Part shown: positions 1-7,687 of the stretch, one piece after another
Numbering within the stretch: the first letter of the stretch is position 1
Layout of the letters: each line of letters opens with the position of its first letter
From: Sporichthyaceae bacterium
GTDB lineage: Bacteria; Actinomycetota; Actinomycetes; JAKEEW01
Direction of reading: 5' to 3'
Assembly (NCBI GenBank): GCA_022616375.1
Contig: JAKEEW010000051.1
Coordinates: 1-33,285, forward strand
DNA length: 33,285 bases
Program-made: the position numbers and the translations under genes
Notes under the pieces: model-generated
Databases searched by the model: none
What the model was told of the DNA's origin: nothing
Seen by the model: only the letters and a program-made list of their open reading frames with translations

Positions 1-6
1 AGGAGG

Positions 7-31
7 AGTCGATAGTGGAGCTATGGCGACT
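7..31. other. Left-edge intergenic DNA with a small inverted repeat
   Basis: The first 97 bases lie downstream of the carbamate kinase stop and I see no convincing gene in them. Bases 7-15 and 21-31 can pair (AGTCG-ATAG with CTAT-gg-CGACT) around a 5-base loop with a two-base bulge. This could be the terminator stem of a gene left of the window or of the carbamate kinase, but it has no T-tract, so the role is open. Confidence 0.25.
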
Positions 32-97
32 CTCGACAACGCAGCCGGTCGTCGCCTGGGCGGCGATCCGCGCCGCCGACGACTTGGGAGACACACC

Positions 98-1036
98 CTA
101 GTCCGCACGTACCACGGTGCCGTATCCGCCGGTGACCGCATCGGTGATCCGATCCAGCGACGTGATCACCGCGAGTCGGCCACCACCCCGGACGAACCGC
201 ACCGCGGCGGTGACCTTCGGCCCCATACTTCCGGCCGCGAACTCCCCCGCCGCAGCCAACTCGGCCAGTGCGTCGGCGCTGATCTTACCGATCGGGGTCG
301 CGGCCGGCGTGCCGTAGCCGGTCACCACCTGGTCCACGTCGGTCGCGATGACCAGGATGTCCGCTGCCAGGGTGCGAGCCAGGATGGCGGCGGCCAGGTC
401 CTTGTCGATGACCGCTTCGACCCCGCGCAGCATCCCGCTGGACGAGTCGCGGACCACCGGAACCCCACCGCCGCCGGCCGCGACCACGATGAAGCCGGCG
501 TCCATCAGAGCGCGGGCGGCCGGCGCATCGACGATCTCGATCGGTTGCGGCGACGCCACCACCCGGCGCCAGCCCTTGTCGCCCAGGTTCTGCCAGTGCT
601 GGCCGCTGGCCCGGTGACGGGCTGCCTCCGCCTCCGGCAGGAACCGGCCGACCGGTTTGGTCGGTTGCTCGAAGGCGGGGTCGGCCGCGTCCACCAGGGT
701 GCGGGTGACCACGGTGGCGACCCGGCGGCGCAGCCCGCGCTCGGCCAGCGCCTGCTCGAGCGCGTTCAGGATCAGGAAGCCGATCGTGCCCTGGGTCTGC
801 GCGCCGCACCAGTCCAGCGACACCGGTGGCACCACGTCCGCGGCCAGCTCGTTCTTGACCAGCAGGTTGCCCACCTGCGGACCGTTGCCGTGGGTCAGCA
901 CCACCTCGATGCCCTGAGCCACCAGATCGGCGACCCGCTTCATGGCCAGCTCGACCGCGGCCTGCTGAGCTTGCTGGGTGGCGGATCCGTCCGGGCCGAT
1001 CATCGCGTTGCCGCCGAGGGCGATCAGTACTCGCAC
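98..1036 (-). CDS. arcC: Carbamate kinase
   Basis: Cytoplasmic amino-acid-kinase-fold enzyme that interconverts carbamoyl phosphate plus ADP with carbamate plus ATP; in catabolism it works in the ATP-forming direction. The 312-residue product has the family's usual length and motifs: ALGGNA at 6-11, THGNGPQVG at 48-56, PTKPVG at 125-130, GWRRVVASPQP at 155-165, AAGGGGVPV at 187-195, VIDKD at 209-213 and GSMGPKV at 269-275. I chose the GTG at 1036 because the family normally begins two or three residues before the first beta strand (VRVLIALGGN). An ATG at 1072 would add 12 residues, and neither start has a strong ribosome site. The gene lies 71 bases downstream of the CoA-transferase gene on the same strand. 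No arginine deiminase or ornithine carbamoyltransferase gene is nearby, so its carbamoyl phosphate more likely comes from the DUF2877/FdrA/DUF1116 proteins encoded at 28750-32497. Confidence 0.95.
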   Translation of the reverse strand: MRVLIALGGNAMIGPDGSATQQAQQAAVELAMKRVADLVAQGIEVVLTHGNGPQVGNLLVKNELAADVVPPVSLDWCGAQTQGTIGFLILNALEQALAERGLRRRVATVVTRTLVDAADPAFEQPTKPVGRFLPEAEAARHRASGQHWQNLGDKGWRRVVASPQPIEIVDAPAARALMDAGFIVVAAGGGGVPVVRDSSSGMLRGVEAVIDKDLAAAILARTLAADILVIATDVDQVVTGYGTPAATPIGKISADALAELAAAGEFAAGSMGPKVTAAVRFVRGGGRLAVITSLDRITDAVTGGYGTVVRAD

Positions 1037-1107
1037 GGCAGTGACTCTAGGTCGCGGCACCGGGCCTGACATGGGCGGGTCTTGCCCATCCCAGGATTCG
1101 ATGATCG

Positions 1108-2355
1108 TCACTTGGTGCCGGTACCACCGCCGGACGTCGGCGCGTCGCCGGCCAAACCCTGCGGATCGGCCGACCGGTCCGGTTCGACGATGCTGTCCAG
1201 GCCGTCCAGCCAGGCCAGCACCGAGTCGGTGTGCTGCCCGAGGGTCGGCGGAGGGTCGTGATCCAGCAGCCGTTCGGTCCCGTCCGGGTCGAACAGCCGT
1301 AGCGGCGGGCCGGGCAGCGTGATCGTGCCGAGGCTGGCGTGCGCGACGTCGATCAGCAGCCGCTGCGCGCGGGTCTGCTCCCAGCCGTATACCCGGTCCA
1401 GGCTGCGCACCTCGCCGGCCGGTAACCCGATCTCCGCCAGCTTGGGTAGCCAGTGGCCGGTCGGGTGGGCGCCGAACGCGGCGTCGAGTAGCTCGATGAG
1501 CTCGGCCCGCCGGCGGACCCGGTCCGGGTTGGTGGCGAACCTGGCGTCCTCGGCGAGCCCGACCAGCGGCGCGAACCGCCGCCACAGCGCCTCGCTACCG
1601 ACCGAGATCTGCACGATGCCGTCGGCGGTGTGGAACGCGCCGTACGGGCAGATCGACGGGTGGTGGTTGCCCTGGGCGGTGCCCACCTCGCCGGCGACCG
1701 TGTAGCGGGTGCCTTGGAACGCGTGCACTCCGACCACCGCGGCCAGCAGCGAGGTGCGTACCGTGCTCCCCCGGCCGGTCAGCTCCCGCTCGCGTAGCGC
1801 GGCCAGCACACCGTAGGCGCCGTACATCCCGGCCAGCAGGTCCGCGATCGGCACCCCGACCCGAGTCGGCGAGTCCGGGTCGGGACCGGTCAGGCTCATC
1901 AGCCCGGCCTCGCCTTGGGCGATCTGGTCGTAGCCGGGCCGGCCGCCTTCCGGGCCGTCATGCCCGAACCCGGTGATGGACAGCACCACCAGGCGCGGGT
2001 TCAGCTCGTGCAGCCGCGCGACCGGGAAGCCGAGCCGGTCGAACACGCCGGTCCGGAAGTTCTCCACCAGCACGTCGGCATGCTCGATCAGCCGCGCTAA
2101 GGTCCGCCCGCCGTCGGCCGACTTCAGGTCGAGCACCACCGACTCCTTGTTCCGGTTGCAGGACAGGAAGTAGGTGGCCTCGGGCGCGCCGGCCGGTCCG
2201 GCGAACGGCGGGCCCCAGCCACGCGAGTCGTCCCCGGCCGGGCCCTCTATCTTGATGACCCGGGCGCCCAGATCACCGAGCATCATCGCGGCGTGCGGGC
2301 CGGCCAGCGCCCTGGACAGATCGAGCACGACCAGGCGGTCCAGTGGTCCGGGCAC
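1108..2355 (-). CDS. CaiB/BaiF family (class III) CoA-transferase
   Basis: Moves CoA from an acyl-CoA donor to a carboxylic acid through an aspartyl-CoA thioester intermediate. The 415-residue protein shows the family N-terminus (LDLSRALAGPHAAMMLGDLG, 11-30, then ARVIKIEGPAGDDSRGWGPP, 31-50), the NRNKESVVLDLK motif (68-79) and VGVPIADLLAGMYG (167-180), in which Asp172 aligns with the catalytic aspartate of formyl-CoA:oxalate CoA-transferase. The GTG at 2355 is preceded by GGAGG with a 5-base spacer, which decides the start; the frame stays open further upstream but without family similarity. The substrate cannot be read from sequence. In this context the acid could be a product of N-heterocycle breakdown, with oxalate an attractive but unproven candidate. 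The extreme C-terminus is Gly/Thr-rich and looks unstructured. Confidence 0.9.
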   Translation of the reverse strand: MPGPLDRLVVLDLSRALAGPHAAMMLGDLGARVIKIEGPAGDDSRGWGPPFAGPAGAPEATYFLSCNRNKESVVLDLKSADGGRTLARLIEHADVLVENFRTGVFDRLGFPVARLHELNPRLVVLSITGFGHDGPEGGRPGYDQIAQGEAGLMSLTGPDPDSPTRVGVPIADLLAGMYGAYGVLAALRERELTGRGSTVRTSLLAAVVGVHAFQGTRYTVAGEVGTAQGNHHPSICPYGAFHTADGIVQISVGSEALWRRFAPLVGLAEDARFATNPDRVRRRAELIELLDAAFGAHPTGHWLPKLAEIGLPAGEVRSLDRVYGWEQTRAQRLLIDVAHASLGTITLPGPPLRLFDPDGTERLLDHDPPPTLGQHTDSVLAWLDGLDSIVEPDRSADPQGLAGDAPTSGGGTGTK

Positions 2356-2415
2356 GGCATCCTCCGCGGGTGATCGTGGATGTGGCCAGCTCAGGCTAGT
2401 AGGCGGCTGGTCCGG

Positions 2416-2465
2416 CGACCGGTCCGCTACCGCCGACGGCTGAGCACTCGACCGGTCCGCTACCG
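2416..2465. repeat. 17-bp direct repeat pair in a divergent promoter region
   Basis: The 17-mer CGACCGGTCCGCTACCG occurs at 2416-2432 and again at 2449-2465. The copies start 33 bases apart, close to three helical turns, so they would lie on the same face of DNA. They occupy the 117-bp region between the CoA-transferase gene (leftward) and the kinase-like gene (rightward), and the second copy runs into the proposed -10 element of the latter. A paired operator is one reading; a chance local duplication is the other. Confidence 0.5.
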
Positions 2466-2466
2466 T
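2461..2466 (+). promoter_or_regulatory. Candidate -10 element, leaderless start of the kinase-like gene
   Basis: TACCGT fits the actinobacterial TANNNT -10 pattern and ends exactly six bases before the GTG at 2473. That spacing would place transcription initiation at or beside the start codon. There is no ribosome binding site before this GTG, as expected for a leaderless message. No good -35 hexamer is visible. Confidence 0.4.
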
Positions 2467-2472
2467 CGCCGG

Positions 2473-3051
2473 GTGCTGACCAGCCAGTGGTACGCCGACC
2501 TGGCCACCGCGATCCGGCGGCGCGAGCCGCGCTGCGGGCCGGTCAGCGTCGTGGCCGTGGACGGAGTCGCCGGCGCCGGCAAGTCCACGCTGGCGGCCGG
2601 TCTCGCGCGAGCGCTGGACGGCGCGCCGATCGTGCCGACCGACGGCCTGGCCAGCCACCAGCGGCTGTTCGACTGGTGGCCGGAGTTGGTCGCGGACGTG
2701 TTCGAGCCGCTGGCCGCCGGCCGACCTGGGAGCTACCGGCCCTACGACTGGGTCGCACGGCGGCGCGGCGAGCCGCACGCGGTGCCGGTGGTTCCGGTGC
2801 TCATCGTGGAGGGCGTCGGTGCCGGCCGGCGCGAGCTCGCACCCTGGCTGTCCTACCTGATCTGGATGGACGCCGACCCGGCCGCGGCACACGATCGGGG
2901 CCTGCGGCGTGACCTGGACGCGCTCGGTGCCGGGTGGGAGCCCGAGCTCGCCGAGTTCTGGACCGGCTGGGTGGCGGCCGAGCAGGCGCACTTCGCCGCC
3001 GATCCGACGGCTGACCGGGCCGACCTGAACGTCCCGGGCCGGCCGACCTGA
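2473..3051 (+). CDS. Uridine-kinase-like P-loop NTPase
   Basis: A 192-residue protein of the small (uridine) kinase type of P-loop fold. Residues 26-39 form a beta strand and Walker A loop (VVAVDGVAGAGKST). PTDG at 55-58, SYRPYDW at 87-93 and VLIVEGVGAG at 109-118 match, in order, the phosphoacceptor-side and Walker-B-like segments of uridine kinase homologs. A phosphotransferase acting on a nucleoside or similar alcohol is likely, but the substrate is not certain. The GTG at 2473 was chosen because the upstream in-frame sequence is Arg-rich, low-complexity and translated from the direct repeats; a -10-like hexamer six bases before it supports a leaderless start. The last codons and stop lie in a 42-bp tandem repeat, so the C-terminal DLNVPGRPT tail may be repeat-derived rather than functional. 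Confidence 0.75.
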   Translation: MLTSQWYADLATAIRRREPRCGPVSVVAVDGVAGAGKSTLAAGLARALDGAPIVPTDGLASHQRLFDWWPELVADVFEPLAAGRPGSYRPYDWVARRRGEPHAVPVVPVLIVEGVGAGRRELAPWLSYLIWMDADPAAAHDRGLRRDLDALGAGWEPELAEFWTGWVAAEQAHFAADPTADRADLNVPGRPT

Positions 3052-3126
3052 CCGTCCCGGCCCGGCCTGACCGTCCCAAGCGGGCCGACCTGACCGTCCC
3101 GGCCCGGCCTGACCGTCCCGAGCGCG
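3043..3126. repeat. 42-bp tandem repeat between convergent genes
   Basis: Two near-identical 42-bp units lie at 3043-3084 and 3085-3126. They differ only near the end of each unit, and each carries an internal partial duplication of a CCTGACCGTCCC core. A degenerate partial unit precedes them (3020-3042) and the beginning of another follows (3127-3133). The array starts inside the 3' end of the kinase-like gene and fills most of the 102-bp gap before the stop of the ACT-domain gene on the other strand. I see no strong hairpin in it. It resembles a replication-slippage minisatellite. Confidence 0.8.
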
Positions 3127-3153
3127 CCGACCTACCAGCCGAACCAGCGACGC

Positions 3154-3543
3154 CTAACCGACCCGGTGACCGGCCACCCGAAGCGCATTGACGGCCAGCC
3201 GGACGTCCCCGTCCCGGACCAGCACGTAGTCGGTCGTGAACGTGGACAGCGCGTACACCGCAACCTTCGCGGCCACCAGTGGGGTGAGCAGCGAGTCCAG
3301 GATGCCGACCAAGCTGGTGTCCAGCGGCCCCTCGATCTTGAAGGCGCGCCAGCCCCGCTCGACATCCGCGCCGGCCGGGACGTCGGACGCGCGGCACACC
3401 ACGGTGACCGCGTCCTGGTCGGCGGTCACCGAGTACAGCGGAGTCCCCACCCGATGGCGGGCCAGCTCCGCATCGGCGGGCAGCCGGCAGACCGCCATCT
3501 CGTCCTCGAGGAGTGCCACGTGCAGGTTGGGGGGCAGCAGCAT
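3154..3543 (-). CDS. ACT domain-containing protein
   Basis: A 129-residue cytoplasmic protein whose C-terminal half (about 66-128) is an ACT-type fold. The stretches RAFKIEGPLDTSLVGILDSL and AVYALSTFTTDYVLV are characteristic of the stand-alone ACT proteins related to CASTOR-type amino-acid sensors and to the regulatory tail of aspartate kinase. The N-terminal half (LPADAELARHRVGTPLYSVT and following) matches the companion domain usually seen in these proteins. ATG 3543 is preceded by CAGGAGAGG at good spacing, which decides the start. The likely role is small-ligand binding, perhaps an amino acid; no catalytic motif is visible. It follows hyuB on the same strand after 118 bases, but an inverted repeat lies in that gap, so co-transcription is uncertain. 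Confidence 0.75.
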   Translation of the reverse strand: MLLPPNLHVALLEDEMAVCRLPADAELARHRVGTPLYSVTADQDAVTVVCRASDVPAGADVERGWRAFKIEGPLDTSLVGILDSLLTPLVAAKVAVYALSTFTTDYVLVRDGDVRLAVNALRVAGHRVG

Positions 3544-3569
3544 GGACGGATCCTCTCCTGTTCCGGCCC

Positions 3570-3644
3570 GATCATTGCACGCGGCGCGCCCCAATCATCA
3601 CCCGATATAGACCAGTTTGCGGCGCAGCGCAGCGCGCAATGATC
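3570..3644. other. Inverted repeat between hyuB and the ACT-domain gene
   Basis: GATCATTGC at 3570-3578 is the perfect reverse complement of GCAATGATC at 3636-3644; the arms are 57 bases apart. The spacing is too long for an ordinary terminator hairpin. The positions just upstream of the ACT-gene start and just downstream of the hyuB stop would suit two half-sites of a DNA-binding protein. Confidence 0.4.
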
Positions 3645-3661
3645 GCGAACCGCCGGATCGG

Positions 3662-5542
3662 CTAGCGGAAGTCCAGGTCGGCGGCCGGCTGGCCGGCCAG
3701 GCGTTGGTAACCGGGCCCGCGGTCGAAGAACGGTTCCGTGCCATCCGGCCACCGGGCGGCCCGTTCGGCGCGGCGCTGCTCCCGCAACCGGGCCGTGCCG
3801 TCCTGGTCCGCTACCCCGCCGGACAGCACGACGCCGTAGTCGTGCCTGGCCCCGGTCTCCGACACCTTGCCGTCCCTGACGTCGTCGGCGACCCGGGCCG
3901 GGTCGCGAGACAGCGGGTCACCCCAGCCGCCACCGCCGGTGGTCCGGATCCGGATCACCTCACCGGCCCGGACCGGCTCGGCGTCGGCGAGCGCGTCGAC
4001 CTCGCGCTCGTTCGGCCCGCCGGGGTCCACCACGATCGAGAACGGCCGCCCGGCCTGCCCGCCGCGCACGCCCCAGCAGGCCAGGATCGAGCGGTCGGCG
4101 ATGGACATGAAGTAGCCGTCGCGGAGCACCCGGATGTGCTTGTCGTAGCCGAGCCCACCACGGAACTCGCCCGGCCCGCCCGAGTCGCAGGCCAGTCCGA
4201 GCCGCTCCACCCGCAGCGGAAACCGGGACTCGGTGAACTCGGCCGGCAGGTTCCGCGAGTCCGGCACCACGTGGATGGTGTCCTCGCCGTCGGCGTACCA
4301 CCGGCCGCCCGATCCACCACCGAGCACCTCGCGCATCAGATACGGCTGGCCGGACAGGTCCACGCCGTAGACCCCGGTGTAGCGGATGGTCTCCTGGTCG
4401 GCCGGCATCCGGCCGTCCACCGCCTTGGCCAGCGCCCCGGCCAACACGCCGAGCAGCCGCAGGATCACGAACGTGCGCGCGTTGGTGGGCGCCGGGAACA
4501 CCGGGGTGAGCAGTGTGCCCTTCGGCGGGAAGCGCAGCTCGAGCAGCGGCACTACCCCTTCGTTGACGTCCAGCTGGGCGGCCCGCTCCGGGGTGTCGGC
4601 CAGGTTGCGCAGGATCGGCGCCAGCCACTTGGCCAGGAAGTTGCCGTCCGTGTAGTCGCCGGCGTGGTTGATCGGGCCCTTCGCCTGCGGCCCGGTGCCG
4701 GTGAAGTCCAGCACCAGCCGATCCGCGGTCTTGGTCAGTGTGATCCGCTGCCGGTGCAGCGCGGGCGGGTCGACGCCGTCGTGCTCGGCGTAGTCCTCCC
4801 AGGCGTAGCTGCCGTCCGGGATCTTCGCCAGGATCTCGCGCCGGAACGTGGCGGTGGTCGCGGACAGGATCGCCTCGAAGCACGCCTCCACGGTGTCCCG
4901 GCCGTACCGGTCGACCAGCTCGGCCAGCCGGGCCGCGCCCATCAGGCAGGCCGAGCATTCCGCGTCCAGGTCGCCGGCCAGCGAGTCCGGCATCCGCGAG
5001 TTGCGGGTCATGATCCGCAACGCGGCCTGGTTCGGCACGCCCTGATCCCACAGCTTGATCGGCGGGACCATCAGGCCTTCCTCGTACACGGACGTGGCCC
5101 CGGACGGCATCGAGCCAGGCACCGCACCGCCGATGTCGTCGTGGTGCCCGAACGCCTGGACGAACGCGACCACCTGCGGGCCGGCGCCGTCGCCCGCGTC
5201 GTGGAACACCGGCACGGTCACGCAGAGGTCGGGCAGGTGCCCGATGCCGCCCTCGGACAGATACACGTCGTTGTGGAAGAACACGTCGCCCGGGCGCATC
5301 GTCTCCAGCGGAAAGTCCCTGACCACCGGATGCACCAGCGCCGAGTAGGACCGGCCGGTCAGCTTGCGCAGCTTGCGGTCGTGGATGCCGGCCCGGAAGT
5401 CGTGCGCGTCCCTGATCATCGGCGACCGTGCGGTGCGCCCGATCGCGGTCTCGACCTCCTTCTCGACCGAGGCCAACGTGCCGGCCACGATCTCGACCAG
5501 CACCGGATCGGGTCCGGGCATCGCGGAGTCGGGGCGCGTCAT
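3662..5542 (-). CDS. hyuB: Hydantoinase B/oxoprolinase family protein
   Basis: Beta-type subunit of the ATP-dependent hydantoinase/5-oxoprolinase family, which pairs with HyuA to open cyclic amides or ureides. The 626-residue product is of normal family length. It carries the hallmark segments PGDVFFHNDVY (84-94), GGIGHLPD (98-105), AFGHHDDIGGAVPGSMP (130-146) and a C-terminal TTGGGGWGDPL motif. Its ATG overlaps the hyuA stop in an ATGA tetranucleotide (5539-5542), so translation is coupled and a HyuA-HyuB complex is expected. Which ring is opened (hydantoin, N-methylhydantoin, 5-oxoproline or another) cannot be decided from sequence. A long open frame that continues upstream of the ATG through the hyuA region is only a shadow of hyuA. 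Confidence 0.92.
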   Translation of the reverse strand: MTRPDSAMPGPDPVLVEIVAGTLASVEKEVETAIGRTARSPMIRDAHDFRAGIHDRKLRKLTGRSYSALVHPVVRDFPLETMRPGDVFFHNDVYLSEGGIGHLPDLCVTVPVFHDAGDGAGPQVVAFVQAFGHHDDIGGAVPGSMPSGATSVYEEGLMVPPIKLWDQGVPNQAALRIMTRNSRMPDSLAGDLDAECSACLMGAARLAELVDRYGRDTVEACFEAILSATTATFRREILAKIPDGSYAWEDYAEHDGVDPPALHRQRITLTKTADRLVLDFTGTGPQAKGPINHAGDYTDGNFLAKWLAPILRNLADTPERAAQLDVNEGVVPLLELRFPPKGTLLTPVFPAPTNARTFVILRLLGVLAGALAKAVDGRMPADQETIRYTGVYGVDLSGQPYLMREVLGGGSGGRWYADGEDTIHVVPDSRNLPAEFTESRFPLRVERLGLACDSGGPGEFRGGLGYDKHIRVLRDGYFMSIADRSILACWGVRGGQAGRPFSIVVDPGGPNEREVDALADAEPVRAGEVIRIRTTGGGGWGDPLSRDPARVADDVRDGKVSETGARHDYGVVLSGGVADQDGTARLREQRRAERAARWPDGTEPFFDRGPGYQRLAGQPAADLDFR

Positions 5543-7596
5543 CGGGTCACCACCAGGTTGGTGTAGTCGTCCACCGCGGCGGTGAAGCCGGGATGGATCG
5601 GCACGGTCGAGCCGAACTCCTCGATCACCGCCGGGCCGGCGACCAGATCGCCGGGGGCCAGCCGAGCCCGGTCGTAGCTGGGCACGTCGGCCCACTCGTC
5701 GAACCGCACCGGACGGATGCCGATCAGCGCCCGTTCGAGCCGGCCGTCGCCGCGCTCCGCCGCGACCAGCGCCGGCCGGGTGATCGGCCCGATCCCGGTC
5801 ACCCGCAGGTTGACCCACTCGACCGGGTGGCGCTGCGACTGGTCGCGGTAGCAGTAGCCGTACAACCGCTCGTGCGCATCGTGGAACGCGGCGAGCACGG
5901 TTGCGGCGAAGGATCCGTCCACCGGGCCGGCCGGGGCATCCACCCTGACCTCGAACGCCTGGCCGTAGTAGCGCAGGTCGGCCGAGCGCACCAGCCGCTG
6001 CGCATCCGGGCCGAAGCCCTCCCGATCCAGCGCTGCCGCGGCCTGTGCGGCCAGCTCCTCGTACGCCTTCGCGGTCGCGTCCAGGTCCAGCTCGTCGGCC
6101 CGGCTCACCCTGGTCCGCACGTAGTCGTTGCGGACGTCGACGGTCAGCAACCCGAACGCGCTGACCGTGCCGGGATCCCGCGGCACCAGCACACCGCGCA
6201 GCCCGAGAATGTCCACCAGTCGGCAGGCCAGCAGCGAGCCGGAGCCGCCGAACGTGGTGAGCATGAACTCGCGGACGTCCAGACCGCGCTTGACCGTGAC
6301 CTGGCGGATCGCGTTGGCCTGGTTCCAGGCGAAGATCTCCAGGATGCCGTCCGCGACCCGGTCCGGATCCATTCCCAGCTGCCCGGCCAGCGCCGCCAGC
6401 CCGGCCTCCGCGGCGGCCACGTCCAGCGGGATCTCGCCGCCGAGCAGGTGCGGCGGGATCCGGCCCAGCGCCACGCAGGCGTCGGTCACGGTCGGCTCGG
6501 TGCCGCCTTTGCGGTAGCACAGCGGTCCCGGGTCGGCCCCGGCCGAGCGCGGGCCGACCTTGAGCGTGCCCTCCGGGGAGACCGCGGCGATCGAGCCGCC
6601 GCCGGCTCCTACCGTGACCACGTCGATCATCGGAATCCGGGTCGGGTAGCGCCCGACCTGCCCCTCGGTGGTGACCGACGGCTGCCCGCCGACGATGACC
6701 GAGACATCGGTCGAGGTGCCGCCGCCGTCCAGGGTCAGCACCGAGTCGTAGCCGGCCACCGAGGCGACCAAGGCGGCACCGAGTGCACCGGCGGCCGGGC
6801 CGGACAGCACGGTCGTGATCGGCTGGTGCACGACCTCGGTCGCGGACAGCACGCCACCGTTGGACTTCATCACGTAGAACGGCAGGCCCTCGCGCTCGGC
6901 GTCGAGCCGGTCCCTGATCCCGGCCACATAGGCGGCGATCCGCGGCTTGACCGCGGCGTCGACCAGCGTGGTCATGGACCGCTCGTACTCCCGGTATTCC
7001 GGCAGCACCTCGCAAGACAGCGAGACCACGGCCTGCGGATGCTCGCGGGCCAGCACCTCACGCATGGCCAGCTCATGCGCCGGGTTCGCATAGGAATGCA
7101 GCAGGCACACCCCGATCGTGCTGATGCCGCGCCGGTGGAACGCCCGGGCGACGGCCTCGGCCTGCTCGGTGTCGAACGGGCGCACCTCGGCACCGGCGTG
7201 GTCGAGCCGCCCCGGCACGGTGCTCACCCGGTGCACCGGCACGATCCGCGGTGGCTTGACCCAGAAGTAAGAGTTGCCGTATCCGTCCGGCACCGCCTGC
7301 CGGGCGATCTCGAGCACGAACTCGAAGCCCTCGGTGGTGATGAAACCGAGCTCGCCGATATCGTCTTCGAGCAACTGGTTGGTGGCCACCGTGGTGCCGT
7401 GCGAGATCGCCTCGACCGCGTCGTAGTCGAGCCCGAGCAGCCCGAGCACCTTCGCGATCCCGGCCATGAACGCGGTGGCCGGCTCGGCCGGGGTGCTCGC
7501 GGTCTTGGTCGCTAGCAGCCGGCCGGTGGCCGCGTCGAACGCCACGACGTCGGTGAACGTGCCGCCGGTGTCGATCCCGATACGGATGCGCGCCAT
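5539..7596 (-). CDS. hyuA: Hydantoinase/oxoprolinase A family protein
   Basis: ATP-binding subunit of the HyuAB-type enzyme; the family activates a ring carbonyl with ATP for hydrolysis. It has 685 residues, the usual length. ASKHA-fold motifs are clear: phosphate-1 GIDTGGTFTD (7-16), HGTTVATNQLLE (66-77), MKSNGGVLS (243-251), VLSGPAAG (263-270), phosphate-2 LDGGGTSTDVSV (289-300) and VGAGGGSIA (329-337). The ATG at 7596 places GIDTGGTFTD at residue 7, as is usual in the family; its ribosome site is weak. An upstream in-frame ATG near 7640 would prepend residues encoded by a local direct repeat and is less likely. The gene lies 91 bases downstream of the Hsp70-like gene and is translationally coupled to hyuB. 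Confidence 0.93.
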   Translation of the reverse strand: MARIRIGIDTGGTFTDVVAFDAATGRLLATKTASTPAEPATAFMAGIAKVLGLLGLDYDAVEAISHGTTVATNQLLEDDIGELGFITTEGFEFVLEIARQAVPDGYGNSYFWVKPPRIVPVHRVSTVPGRLDHAGAEVRPFDTEQAEAVARAFHRRGISTIGVCLLHSYANPAHELAMREVLAREHPQAVVSLSCEVLPEYREYERSMTTLVDAAVKPRIAAYVAGIRDRLDAEREGLPFYVMKSNGGVLSATEVVHQPITTVLSGPAAGALGAALVASVAGYDSVLTLDGGGTSTDVSVIVGGQPSVTTEGQVGRYPTRIPMIDVVTVGAGGGSIAAVSPEGTLKVGPRSAGADPGPLCYRKGGTEPTVTDACVALGRIPPHLLGGEIPLDVAAAEAGLAALAGQLGMDPDRVADGILEIFAWNQANAIRQVTVKRGLDVREFMLTTFGGSGSLLACRLVDILGLRGVLVPRDPGTVSAFGLLTVDVRNDYVRTRVSRADELDLDATAKAYEELAAQAAAALDREGFGPDAQRLVRSADLRYYGQAFEVRVDAPAGPVDGSFAATVLAAFHDAHERLYGYCYRDQSQRHPVEWVNLRVTGIGPITRPALVAAERGDGRLERALIGIRPVRFDEWADVPSYDRARLAPGDLVAGPAVIEEFGSTVPIHPGFTAAVDDYTNLVVTR

Positions 7597-7620
7597 GCCG
7601 ATCTTGTCTAGCGGTTGTCG

Positions 7621-7651
7621 CAGGTCGTCGGCAACCATCAGGTCGTCGGCA
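7621..7651. repeat. 13-bp direct repeat upstream of hyuA
   Basis: CAGGTCGTCGGCA occurs at 7621-7633 and at 7639-7651, starting 18 bases apart, in the 91-bp gap between the Hsp70-like stop and the hyuA start. It may be a regulatory pair for hyuAB or a simple slippage product. Confidence 0.4.
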
Positions 7652-7687
7652 GAGTCGTTAGCAGGCCGCCGGCCGCGGCCGACCGGG

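Noticed and set aside
3020-3133. CRISPR array
   Set aside because: Units are contiguous 42-bp tandem copies with no unique spacers, and no cas genes are present.
2801-3397. Minus-strand open frame with SGRAGTVRSA repeats
   Set aside because: The repeat peptide is only the translation of the 42-bp DNA tandem repeat, and the frame overlaps two supported genes.
3617-5566. Long plus-strand open frame opposite hyuB
   Set aside because: It lies antisense to a clear HyuB with motifs and coupled start; its translation is Arg/His/Gly/Pro-rich without family similarity, as expected for a shadow in GC-rich DNA.
5543-7015. Upstream extension of the hyuB frame giving a product of over 1100 residues
   Set aside because: The extension overlaps hyuA in another frame and is Arg/Gly-rich; the coupled ATG at 5542 is the real start.
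5428-7515. Plus-strand open frame of about 695 codons opposite hyuA
   Set aside because: Shadow of hyuA caused by high GC; no domain, no ribosome site, biased composition.
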